Source: Armatimonadota bacterium (lineage in GTDB: Bacteria; Armatimonadota; SYMT01). Taken from it: a stretch of 18,083 nt of DNA. Position numbers and translations under genes: made by a program. The notes under the pieces were generated by a model. It did no database searches. It worked only from the letters and a program-made list of their open reading frames with translations, and had not been told where the DNA came from. Below are positions 7,786 to 16,181 of the stretch, piece after piece. How positions within the stretch are numbered: the first letter of the stretch is position 1; each line of letters opens with the position of its first letter. Where the stretch lies: positions 1 through 18,083 of the forward strand of contig JAJFMS010000005.1 in the NCBI GenBank assembly GCA_020696885.1. Reading direction: 5' to 3'.

Positions 7786-9921
7786 CTATTCCGCGGCTCG
7801 CGCCTTCTGGAAGGAGTGGTCCGGAGCGCCTTCTGGAGGCTGGGGCGGCCGGGTCTGCCCGGCCGCCAATGGGAAGTCGAACCGCGGCACTGGTAGCTCG
7901 AGTGCGCGCAAGGCGGCGAGGAACCGGACGCGCGCGTACGCTTGGTTATGGGCGAGGCTGGAGAACACTAGCCGCAGGTCCTTCAGCGCTGCGTCGTTGA
8001 TGGTATGCCCGGCGGCCACCCAGGCCCCCAACCCGGCGACCGCGGCCTCCATCTGGGCGGCCCGGAAGGGACAGGCTGCTGCATTGACGTCGCCGCTTGC
8101 CGCCGGTAGTTCGCGGGGTCCCGGCGTCAGCAGGAGACCTGAAAGGTCATCGAACCAGCCCTCGATGTCTCCACCGCTCTCGCAGTCCCGGGTGTGTTTC
8201 TCAACGGCGTCGAGCCGCCGTAGGAAGTGGAATACCTCCAGCTCACCGGCCGACAGGGTCAGCGCCCAACTGCGCATCGACGCGATCAGCGAGAGATAGA
8301 GCTCCTTCCACACCTGGAGGGGGACGCTCGCCGGGAACGACGCGTCCCCAATCTTGCAGGCGACCACGCTGCGCTTGATCTCGCGGGGAATTCCACCGCT
8401 GAACAGCCAGACGATTGCCACGATACGCTCGAGGGACGACCCTTGAATCGATTTCACGCCGAGCATCGCGCCGATGATGGCCTCTGCGCCCGTCAGATTG
8501 ACTCGCTCCAGATGGACGATCTCATCGAACGAGCTCTCCAGGATGTTCCGGTCTACCCGCCGGCGCGTGGAGAACTGGGAGAGCACGTCTTCGGACACGG
8601 TGAGAATGAAGTGGCTGCGGCCATGCCCGAGAATGCCCTTTATGCCCCGTAGGAGATCGGCGAGTTGCTGGGGGTCCGCGATCTTATCTAATTCGTCGAT
8701 GCAGATGATGCAGCGGCCGGGAACCACATCGCTCATATGATCCAGGAAGACGTTGAACCGTGCCATGAGCCCAGGCATGGAAAGAGGGCGAGCCTGTAAG
8801 TCTTGAGCCCGGCCTAGCTTGGCCGTAACGTTCCAGCCGGAGACAGCAGCCTCGTTGGTGGCCTTGAGGGTCGCTTGAAACTGGAGATACTCGATAGTCT
8901 CCGTCGCCAGGTTGCGAAGGCTCCGGTCCCGGGGGTTGCTCCGAGCCCAGGTGAACGGGTCCCGATGCGTTCGTTTCCAGAATAGTAATCCGTCTGCCAG
9001 TAGCGCCATTATGGCCAGCGCGGCGCCCATGGGGGTGGGCCAGCGCTGGAGCGCCTCGTCGACCTGGAGCCGGCGGGGACGATACTCCTCGAGGAGTTGG
9101 TGAGTGCGCCTCCACCGTTCGACTAACCGTTTGTCGGCGGCTCCTTCGCCCAGCCGTCGGGCGGTGAGGCCGGTCTCGTACACCTGCTCGGGCGATACGG
9201 TGGCTCCTTCTGCGAGTAGGGGCTTGAGAGTCCGCACCAGCCGGCGCGCATCTTCGAGGTCTTGATACTCCGATACGGCCATGGGCGTACCCTTCGCTAC
9301 GGCGGCTTTTCCTCGCTTTTCGAACTCGACCTGCAGTTCCGTCGCCTGGCGGAGCTGCCCTCGGGCCTCTTTTCGCATCATTTTATCCGCGTCCGTCTGG
9401 GCGGATTGGCTCAAGAACAGGTAGCAGCGCGGGCCGACAATGATCACTGCCGTGACGGCCAGTATTGCTAGGGTCCGGTCGCGGTGGGCCACGCGATCGG
9501 CCTCTCTCCGCCCCTGTAGCTCCAGGGAGCGGAGAGTCCCATGCTTCCGGTCGATGTGCTCGATCGTCGCCTCGCAGATTCGCTGGAAGAGAGCCACGAT
9601 GAACTCCCGGGGATCGTAGCTGGTGGGCGAGGGGATGTTCAGCGTGAAGCCGCCTGCTTCGTTCTCCTTCAAGATTCTTTGCGCCAGGCTCGATTTGCCG
9701 GCGCCGCGGACACCGGCGATGCCGACCACGGAGGAGGTGCTCTGCCTGATCCGGGATAGGAGCCGCGTATACTCCTGCTGTTGCTCGAAGTACGTATCGG
9801 GGTCAGGGTGCAGGCTGAGATTCGGCGTGGCGGGCGTCAGCTCTCCGCTTCGCGCTGCTCCGGCGGTTGGCCCGGTGGCGACGACATCCCCCTTGTTGGA
9901 CTTTGCCGAGACAGTCTTCAT
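7786..9921 (-). CDS. KAP-like membrane P-loop NTPase
   Basis: A 711-residue protein with a P-loop NTPase core. Walker A is GVRGAGKSS at 70-78; Walker B is CIICIDELDK at 404-413, with Asp409 and Glu410 as metal-binding and catalytic candidates. A sensor-like strand HFILTVSEDVL lies at 437-447. Two membrane helices (about 150-170 and 298-316) are inserted between Walker A and Walker B, with about 127 mostly helical residues between them. This is the hallmark of KAP-family NTPases, in which the NTPase core faces the cytoplasm. The C-terminal 180 residues are helical and unassigned. The start is fixed by an in-frame TAA three codons before the ATG; no strong Shine-Dalgarno is seen. It is the last gene of the minus-strand set, 316 bp after the giant propeller gene, so it may have its own promoter. 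KAP proteins are often linked to defence or membrane signalling. KAP assignment is likely; its role here is inferred. Confidence 0.82.
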   Translation of the reverse strand: MKTVSAKSNKGDVVATGPTAGAARSGELTPATPNLSLHPDPDTYFEQQQEYTRLLSRIRQSTSSVVGIAGVRGAGKSSLAQRILKENEAGGFTLNIPSPTSYDPREFIVALFQRICEATIEHIDRKHGTLRSLELQGRREADRVAHRDRTLAILAVTAVIIVGPRCYLFLSQSAQTDADKMMRKEARGQLRQATELQVEFEKRGKAAVAKGTPMAVSEYQDLEDARRLVRTLKPLLAEGATVSPEQVYETGLTARRLGEGAADKRLVERWRRTHQLLEEYRPRRLQVDEALQRWPTPMGAALAIMALLADGLLFWKRTHRDPFTWARSNPRDRSLRNLATETIEYLQFQATLKATNEAAVSGWNVTAKLGRAQDLQARPLSMPGLMARFNVFLDHMSDVVPGRCIICIDELDKIADPQQLADLLRGIKGILGHGRSHFILTVSEDVLSQFSTRRRVDRNILESSFDEIVHLERVNLTGAEAIIGAMLGVKSIQGSSLERIVAIVWLFSGGIPREIKRSVVACKIGDASFPASVPLQVWKELYLSLIASMRSWALTLSAGELEVFHFLRRLDAVEKHTRDCESGGDIEGWFDDLSGLLLTPGPRELPAASGDVNAAACPFRAAQMEAAVAGLGAWVAAGHTINDAALKDLRLVFSSLAHNQAYARVRFLAALRALELPVPRFDFPLAAGQTRPPQPPEGAPDHSFQKARAAE

Positions 9922-10237
9922 TCTCGATTACCCAGCCGGATTTCGGTGATCCCCGGAACCGAGATGCCAACGCCGGTGGTGGCGCCGGAGTCGCGGCGTC
10001 GTTGCCCGTTAGACTGCTAAGCAGACGGACACCAGAGTGTTCGAGGGTTAGAAGGGAAATCCTCTACCTGATCTGTCGTGGGGAGAGCGTCTCATCGGGT
10101 TGGCGGCAGCCGGCGGCTCGCCACGGCGCAGCGCGGCCCGGGCGGGGGGAATCTCCGCTCGCCGCGAGGCCCGTAGGGGCGCCGCGCTCCCGCCGTGCCC
10201 GTTGCGAGCCGGCGGAAGCGGGCGGCCCTGGCTTGCG
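9922..10237. other. 316-bp intergenic gap between two minus-strand genes
   Basis: No convincing gene is seen here. Short frames crossing the gap are arginine- and alanine-rich shadows of GC-rich sequence. The half nearer the NTPase gene holds an 11-bp palindrome, CTGCTAAGCAG (10014-10024), flanked imperfectly by CCGT and ACGG. The half nearer the giant gene is extremely GC-rich and holds a long imperfect inverted repeat. A promoter for the NTPase gene is expected here, but no good -35/-10 pair stands out. Confidence 0.5.
10110..10215. repeat. Long imperfect inverted repeat downstream of the giant propeller gene
   Basis: Left-arm blocks GGCTCGC (10115-10121), CACGGCG (10122-10128) and AGCGCGGC (10130-10137) are matched in reverse order by GCCGCGCT (10181-10188), CGCCGTG (10191-10197) and GCGAGCC (10204-10210). 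That gives 22 paired bases with small bulges and a roughly 43-base central loop. It lies 23 bp or more beyond the stop codon of the 1922-residue gene, so on the transcript it would form a large hairpin at the 3' end. It could terminate or stabilise that mRNA, or be a REP-like element. The very high GC content raises the chance of accidental pairing. Confidence 0.45.
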
Positions 10238-13200
10238 TTAGCGTCCCGTGGCTACGGGTGGGACGCGCTCCAGGGCCAGGCGGCTGACTCCGCCTCTAGA
10301 GAGCAGCCAGACCTGGTCTCCAGCACTGGTAACGTGCAGCGCGGGTCCCGGCAGCTCGACGTGCCGTACCCGGCCCTTGGTCTCCAGGTCAACCCTCGTG
10401 CGGTTTTGAGCGAGACGGGCGACGGTGCGGACGTCCTGGTAGCTCAGGCTACAGGATGGGAGGCGCAGAATTGGGTTAGGAAGTCCTTCTTCCTCGGGGC
10501 GCATCCTATGAAAGATTTCCCCCGTCGTTGGTCTATCGCCCGGCTTCTGCTTTGGATCCGGAGCGGCGTCCCGGTTGCAGATGCGGAACAGGTGCCAATC
10601 AGTGGGTCGCGGGGGGTGCAACTCTTCGGTGTAATCCCGGAACCCCAGCCAGGTGCGGCCGCTCGCGTCAGTCGTTAGCTCCGTGATCCACTCGCCTTTT
10701 CCCCATCGAGTCACGGTAGACGGTGCGAGGTACCGGACCGAAGCGGCCATCGATGCCGTGAGGTTTTTGGCTCCGGGAGTGTAAACGGCCACTCCGGTGC
10801 CGTGCGTCAGCCAGAGCTCACCGGCGCCTTTCCGCTGGCGTGTAGTGACCGACTGGATCGAATCGAATGAGAACTGACCCCGGGCATTGAGGGAGCTCTC
10901 CCACTCCTCGGCGGGCGTGGTCGTACCCCCGGCCTTCTCGTAGCGGAGCCGGAACTGCATCGATGGGCGGAAGCCCGCCTCGGACGCGATGACCCACTTT
11001 TTCCCCTCGAAGGACACGCGAAGGACCTTGAACGCGTCCCGGTTAGCCTCCCGCCAGCCCTTGGCGTCTGACGTCAGGGCGTATACGTCCAGCCCCCTCC
11101 GGCAGAACAACCCGCCGCTTGCGGGGATGTAGGCGACCTGGAATGAGTCGGGTGCTGCAGCCGGCCAGGAGATCACCCCGGGGCGCCAGGGTACAGGCGC
11201 CGCGACATTCGTCACCACCCCTGCTGGCGTGGCCTGCCACCGCTGTCCCCCGGCTGCCGCCACCCCTTCGATGAAATCGCTGGTGATCTTCCCATGAGTG
11301 AGCGTGGCTCTGCCCGCGTCGCTCAGGAGGGAGAACCGATCACCGTTCTCGTTGAACTCGCGAAGGGACCAGAGGATCGGCGACACCTCGTGCCTGACCG
11401 CGGTGCGGAACGGATTATCCTTCACGTCGCAGGGCTGCCAGCGCCCCCGTGACTCTTCGAACCGCCACGCGTCCCCCGCTTCGGTACCGGCGTGCAGGTG
11501 GCGCTGGGCACAGCGTCGCAGACCCAGGAGCTTCTGGCCCGAAAGGTAGCCAGCGGGCTCGCGCAGCCGGGCGCCCTCCAGGCGCAGCCGCTGCACGTTC
11601 ACGGGCGTGCGCACCCAGAAGCCGTCGCGCTCGCTCGCCAGCTCCAGTACGGTATCCTGCTCCAGCCGCCCGTTGTGCGGATCGAACCCTTCCACGCGGG
11701 TGGTCACCCCTTCCCGGGCGGTCACTTCCTGGAGGCGGACGTCTACCGCTGCACCCAGTGGGAGCACCAGGTCTCGGGCCGGACCAAACGCGGTTTCCGG
11801 TGCACTGGAAGCCACCCAGCCGGTGCCGGTGCGCCGGTAGGCCGCAGCGCCGCCTCGGCAATAGAGGACCCCCCCGTGAACGGCGAGCCGGCTGACCGGT
11901 ACCCCGGGGAGGTCCAGCCGCTCGCTGCCGTCGCGCCCCCGATAGCGGACCCCGCCGGCCGTGCCGAGCCACACGCCGTCTTCGTCCGGCTGGACCACGC
12001 GCGCATCCTCGTCCGGCCAGCGCCCCCGGACCCCGAACGGATCCCCGGTGGGCTTGCTGTCCGGTACGGCCGTCATCCGGAAGGCGACGACATCGGGGTT
12101 CCCCGGAGTTTCGGTGCGGAGGCAGGTCCATGTAGGGGTAGCCGGGAGCTCGGCCGTCTGCGTAGCGGCCTGCGGCGCGTTGTTCACGGGTCGCTCGAGG
12201 GTAGGCGCTCCTCGCCGGCGCCAACCGGCTTCAGTATCGAACCAGAGCTGCCGCTCTCGATCGACAGTTAGCCCGACGCATTTATCCGCCCGGAACTGCC
12301 TGGCAACGGCATCGAAGTCCTCTACTGGGAGCTCGGCTTGCTCCGGGGTCTCCTGCCACCGCAGACCGTGGCGTGCCACCTGGAGCGGGCGCACGGACGT
12401 TACCGCTTCCCAGCCGCCCCGGGCCGGATCGTGGCGGGCCCAGCGCTGGTTTTTGTCCCGGAAGTAGACCGCCGAGTTGTGGGCGAACAGCCGGCCCGAA
12501 ACGCCGTGCGGCAGGGGGGAGATTTTCCGGCGGAAGCTCCCCTGGTTCGGCTCGAACTCGGCCAGCCCGGCCGGCGTTAGCGCCAACAGCCGCTCCCCTT
12601 CACAGGCAAGCCCCTGCAGGTGGTCTTCCGCGAAGCCGCCCGGTCCAAGCGTGAACGGATGCAGGGAGCCGTCCGCGGCGGCCAGTTGCAGCCGATAGCC
12701 GTCGGAGTCGTGCGTGAGCCGCCACGGGCCTTCGGTCTGCGTGCGCGGCGCGGCCGGCGAGCTCGGTAGGGAGCGACCAGGCAGGAATTCCTGTGGGGTG
12801 AACGTCTCGCCAGTTCGCTGGAAGATCCAGGTGCCCTCCTCGGTCTGTACCCGGAGTTGCTGGTCCGCAACAGTGAACCGCTTGACCACCCCTTCGAACT
12901 CCTGGTTGGTGAACGGCGCCGTAGCACGGATGGACGGCTGGAAGCGGCTCCGATCGAGCTGAAGGAGCACTAGGCCGCTCCCTCCGGTGAGGAGCACCGC
13001 TGCCATCCCGGTACCGAGCGTGCGCCCCCAATCGACCGGGGAGACGTGGGTGTTCGCCAGCCTGCCATGAGCGAGACAGTCCTCCTCCGTGAGCTCCAGG
13101 TGACGCAGGACCCCCCAGTAGGTCAGCAGCCCCAACAGCAGGATACCGGCGCCCGGGGCGAGTAGCCCGCCCAACCCTCCACTCACGGAGCTCCACTGCC

Positions 13201-16006
13201 ACGCGGGACTCACATACTCCGGACGGCCTTTGAAGCTGCTTTGCTCGCCTTTTGCGGGCCGGGCCTGATGGATGGTTCCGTCTGCGTCCAGCCACCAGAG
13301 CTCACCCGATCGGCCGCGTTGGAACTCCACCGGAGCGGAGCCTTTCAACCGCTGCTGCGTCCACTCGCCCCGGCCGAGCTCGTAGCGCCACACGGCACCG
13401 CCATCCGAGGCGAGCCAGAGCTCTCCACCGGCCAGCTGCGCCCACCGGGCGGCGGCCCATGCCGCACTGCTGGGCGACTCTCCGCCCGGCGCCAGCCGCC
13501 GTACCCAGCGCTGGCCCGGCTGTGTTTGCGTCCAGACCGCGAGGCGGCCCTCGTCCGAGGCAAGGACCGTAGCGGCCGTGCCATGACCCTGGATCTGCCG
13601 GATGTCGGCACGGGAGAGGCTGGTCACGGCCTTCAGTTGAGGTGCGCCTGGTTCGAACGGCTGTGCTGTGGCGTAGCACACCTTGAGGCCGGAACGCGTG
13701 GCAACGTCGATCTCCTGCGAGCCGTTCACCGGTGGTCGCACTACTAGGTCCACCGCGCCTTGGTTGAGAACGGTTACCCAGGTGGCAGTGGCGGACGTGT
13801 AGAGCAGCATACGTTCGTCCGGCGTCACGCCCCAGAGCCGGCCGAACGCGTCTGCGGACAGGCGGCGCCACAACGCGGTTCCCTGGCCGGTGAACCAGCG
13901 CTCCGTTACCGCGGTGTCGTGGTGCAGGGTGACCGTTCCGTCCAGTCCTAGGGCCGCGACGCCGTCGGAGGGGGCCGCGATCTGGACTACGTCGTGGGGG
14001 GCATCGCCCACCTCGCGCCAGCCCTTCCCGGCGAGCCCGTGCAGCAGTGTCCCCCGGCCCTTCATCCGGACGTGGAGGAACGGCTCGCGGCCCGTACCCC
14101 GAAGCGCGAGCGGGACGGCGGCGAACGGGAGCTCTCCTACCCGCTCGATCCGCCGGCCGCCCCGGCGATCGACGTAGGTGCCGTAGACGCCGCGTCCCTC
14201 CTCGCGGATCAGCCACAGCCCCTGGTCGGAGGTCTCCGCGGTCACCACCCGGCCGCTGCGGCCGGCCATTTCGCTCTTGCCGAGCTCCGCGGTGTAGGCG
14301 GGTGAAGCGTCCGTGCCGATCGGGCCGAACGAGCCCGCCTCGCCGTTCTCGCTGACGGCCCACAGGCGGTCGCCGTGCGCGCGCAGCGAGCGGAGCGGAG
14401 AGCGGGTGGGGCAGGGAATCGCGCTCCAGCTTCGCTTCCCGCCGTCGTAGCGAATGAGGCGGTTTTGCGAAGCCGGGCCGAGCTCACCCAGGAAGAGCTG
14501 TCTGCCGCGAGGGAGTATCTCCGCGGGTCCGAACTCCAGACCGCTCGGTGCGGGCTGGAAGAAGGGGTCCCCCTTGGACGGTGGAGACGGCGCCGAACCG
14601 AGCGCGTGTACCACACGGTCCGCCCCGCGGACAATGGCCCGGCCGCCCGCAAATGCCAGCTCCTGGGGGACGAGCCCGTGCGGTGCGGCCGGTACCCAGC
14701 GATCGCCGGTCCGGCGGAAGAGGTCTCCGTTGGCGCGCACGGCCCATAGCGACTCGCCGGGATGGTCCGGGTCCGCGGCGGCTAGCGTGGTGATCGCGCA
14801 TCCCTGCTCGTCCGTTCCAGCGAGCCCCGCGTTCCGCAGCGACAGCCGGCGTCGGGTCGCGTCGTAGTGGGCGGCGCCCCAGCCGGGGAGTGCAAACCAG
14901 GCCCCATCCTCGGTGGGGACGACGGCGGCCGGGGAAAGGACTCCGGAGGCCGAGGCGAGTGCCGGGTCGCCTTCGTCCACCAGGACCTTCCACTTGCCCT
15001 GGTTAACGTCCATCTCCGCGCAGGCGCCGTTCCCCACCACGCAGATCAGCGGAAGTGGCCGATCCTTCGGGGCGGGCTGACCCTTCGGGGCTCGCGCTTC
15101 GTCCGGAGCGTAGAGGGCGAGGATCGGCTTCCCCTGCCCTAACTCACCGGGCAGGTTCCACTGGTGCTCGCGGTGCTTTTCGAGCACCGTGCCCTTGCGT
15201 TTCAAGCGGTAAACGGTGAGCCCCTGGTTTGTGGCGAGCCAGAGCAGATCTTCTTTCCCCGCGTCGTAGGAGGCGGGCTTGCGGAAGAGCACCTGGGTGG
15301 CGCTGATCTTGGCATCGGTCCGGTCTTCGTCGAAGCGGTGCCACTGCCGGCTCACGGAATCGTAGAGCCCGATCCCGTTGTTCGGCGTGCCGATGGCGAA
15401 CAGTTGCTGGTCCTGGGAGACCGCGAGGCAGGTGAGATCCTCCTTGAGGTTCAGCCCGGGAACGAAATGGCCGCCTCCGTAGAGCAGTTGCCAGTCTTCG
15501 AAGTTCCGGTTACAGGAGCTGAGGCTGGCGCCCTTGCCGACGAACCAGATCCGCTTGCCATCGAAGTGGACCTTGCGGATCGAGGCTTCCGGAAGCAGTC
15601 CCCCGGTGTTCTTCGGGGTGTAAGTCCGCCAGAAGCCCTCGGGGGAGCTGTCCAGCCGGCCGTGGTGCACCCCGCCACCGTCCGTGGCCACCACCACGTG
15701 CCGTGAATCCAGCAGTGCCCAGTCCGTGGCGGGGTATTGGCGGTAATCCTGGCCCCAACGGGCCTCGCCGAGAGGCTGAATCACCGGCGGGGGGTGGGTC
15801 GCGCCCCAGGCGGTGACTGCGGCGAGACGACTGGCGCCAGTGAGCCCACCTGCGATGAGCATTACGAGCAGCGTGACCAGCAGCCAGGTGTACGAACGCT
15901 CGACCGGAGTTGCCTTCATTCCCGCCAGCAGCTCGGACTCGGTATTGCGGGCCAATGCGGTCCGCCGGGCGAGCGCCTCGGCACGGTTGGATTTCGGGGC
16001 CGACAT
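10238..16006 (-). CDS. Giant membrane-anchored double beta-propeller protein (1922 residues)
   Basis: The N-terminus (1-39) is polar and basic. A membrane helix follows at about 40-58 (WLLVTLLVMLIAGGLTGASR region). Residues 90-935 are a long array of short blades with recurring W-centred motifs such as LLWLATNQGL (254-263), GELWLASDGG (861-870) and GELWWLDADG (901-910). Two membrane helices follow (about 943-963 and 997-1015) with a short presumably cytoplasmic loop. A second array runs to the end (for example GVWLGTAGGV, GELWLTHGTG, QVWLLSRGGV). The repeats resemble 'two-component regulator propeller' blades, so a ligand- or protein-sensing extracytoplasmic role is likely. No kinase or enzyme domain is present. 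The start is firm: AGGAGG lies 6 bases before the ATG. It sits just downstream of the EAD1 membrane-protein gene, with which it probably forms an operon. The exact function is unknown. Confidence 0.85.
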   Translation of the reverse strand: MSAPKSNRAEALARRTALARNTESELLAGMKATPVERSYTWLLVTLLVMLIAGGLTGASRLAAVTAWGATHPPPVIQPLGEARWGQDYRQYPATDWALLDSRHVVVATDGGGVHHGRLDSSPEGFWRTYTPKNTGGLLPEASIRKVHFDGKRIWFVGKGASLSSCNRNFEDWQLLYGGGHFVPGLNLKEDLTCLAVSQDQQLFAIGTPNNGIGLYDSVSRQWHRFDEDRTDAKISATQVLFRKPASYDAGKEDLLWLATNQGLTVYRLKRKGTVLEKHREHQWNLPGELGQGKPILALYAPDEARAPKGQPAPKDRPLPLICVVGNGACAEMDVNQGKWKVLVDEGDPALASASGVLSPAAVVPTEDGAWFALPGWGAAHYDATRRRLSLRNAGLAGTDEQGCAITTLAAADPDHPGESLWAVRANGDLFRRTGDRWVPAAPHGLVPQELAFAGGRAIVRGADRVVHALGSAPSPPSKGDPFFQPAPSGLEFGPAEILPRGRQLFLGELGPASQNRLIRYDGGKRSWSAIPCPTRSPLRSLRAHGDRLWAVSENGEAGSFGPIGTDASPAYTAELGKSEMAGRSGRVVTAETSDQGLWLIREEGRGVYGTYVDRRGGRRIERVGELPFAAVPLALRGTGREPFLHVRMKGRGTLLHGLAGKGWREVGDAPHDVVQIAAPSDGVAALGLDGTVTLHHDTAVTERWFTGQGTALWRRLSADAFGRLWGVTPDERMLLYTSATATWVTVLNQGAVDLVVRPPVNGSQEIDVATRSGLKVCYATAQPFEPGAPQLKAVTSLSRADIRQIQGHGTAATVLASDEGRLAVWTQTQPGQRWVRRLAPGGESPSSAAWAAARWAQLAGGELWLASDGGAVWRYELGRGEWTQQRLKGSAPVEFQRGRSGELWWLDADGTIHQARPAKGEQSSFKGRPEYVSPAWQWSSVSGGLGGLLAPGAGILLLGLLTYWGVLRHLELTEEDCLAHGRLANTHVSPVDWGRTLGTGMAAVLLTGGSGLVLLQLDRSRFQPSIRATAPFTNQEFEGVVKRFTVADQQLRVQTEEGTWIFQRTGETFTPQEFLPGRSLPSSPAAPRTQTEGPWRLTHDSDGYRLQLAAADGSLHPFTLGPGGFAEDHLQGLACEGERLLALTPAGLAEFEPNQGSFRRKISPLPHGVSGRLFAHNSAVYFRDKNQRWARHDPARGGWEAVTSVRPLQVARHGLRWQETPEQAELPVEDFDAVARQFRADKCVGLTVDRERQLWFDTEAGWRRRGAPTLERPVNNAPQAATQTAELPATPTWTCLRTETPGNPDVVAFRMTAVPDSKPTGDPFGVRGRWPDEDARVVQPDEDGVWLGTAGGVRYRGRDGSERLDLPGVPVSRLAVHGGVLYCRGGAAAYRRTGTGWVASSAPETAFGPARDLVLPLGAAVDVRLQEVTAREGVTTRVEGFDPHNGRLEQDTVLELASERDGFWVRTPVNVQRLRLEGARLREPAGYLSGQKLLGLRRCAQRHLHAGTEAGDAWRFEESRGRWQPCDVKDNPFRTAVRHEVSPILWSLREFNENGDRFSLLSDAGRATLTHGKITSDFIEGVAAAGGQRWQATPAGVVTNVAAPVPWRPGVISWPAAAPDSFQVAYIPASGGLFCRRGLDVYALTSDAKGWREANRDAFKVLRVSFEGKKWVIASEAGFRPSMQFRLRYEKAGGTTTPAEEWESSLNARGQFSFDSIQSVTTRQRKGAGELWLTHGTGVAVYTPGAKNLTASMAASVRYLAPSTVTRWGKGEWITELTTDASGRTWLGFRDYTEELHPPRPTDWHLFRICNRDAAPDPKQKPGDRPTTGEIFHRMRPEEEGLPNPILRLPSCSLSYQDVRTVARLAQNRTRVDLETKGRVRHVELPGPALHVTSAGDQVWLLSRGGVSRLALERVPPVATGR

Positions 16007-16012
16007 CGGATC

Positions 16013-16018
16013 CCTCCT
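16013..16018 (-). promoter_or_regulatory. Strong ribosome binding site of the giant propeller gene
   Basis: On the minus strand AGGAGG, within GAGGAGGGA, lies 6 bases before the ATG at 16006. It falls in the 15 bp between the apparent true end of the upstream reading frame (16022) and this start. That spacing is typical of translationally close operon genes. Confidence 0.75.
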
Positions 16019-16021
16019 CGC

Positions 16022-16181
16022 TCAGAGCTTCGCCACGGCGTTCAGGTGATTCGCCGCGCCGGCCATGAAGAACTGCCCCACCGCCTGGTCGTACGCCCAT
16101 TCGCCAAGTGGGTTCGGGCCAAGCTCTCGAGCATGGCACCACCAGGCTTCGCCCAGGCAGCGATGTTCGAACGCCCCGAGG
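16022..16181 (-). other. Frame-shifted C-terminal continuation of the EAD1 membrane protein
   Basis: The EAD1 gene's own frame stops at TAG (complement of 16182-16184). In the shifted frame the sequence continues without a stop to a TGA at 16022-16024. It encodes well-formed protein such as SLGAFEHRCLGEAWWCHARE and LGEWAYDQAVGQFF, ending NHLNAVAKL. Skipping a single T in ATT-T-AGC joins the two frames smoothly (WAAAI then SLGAF). The continuation has no convincing start codon or ribosome site of its own. Upstream of the junction the shifted frame reads as arginine- and serine-rich nonsense, so the junction lies close to 16182-16190. It may be a mutation, a sequencing indel or a +1 recoding site. 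Confidence 0.7.

Noticed and set aside
10001..10030. tRNA-Ser(GCU)-like anticodon loop (TTAGACTGCTAA) in the gap before the NTPase gene
   Set aside because: The bases after the loop do not pair with those before it, and no acceptor stem, D arm or T arm can be drawn; it is better described as the palindrome CTGCTAAGCAG.
13302..14363. Long minus-strand frame (353 codons) inside the giant propeller gene
   Set aside because: It lies on the same strand in another frame, is rich in Arg, Gly and Pro without domain motifs, and is explained by the high GC content of the real gene.
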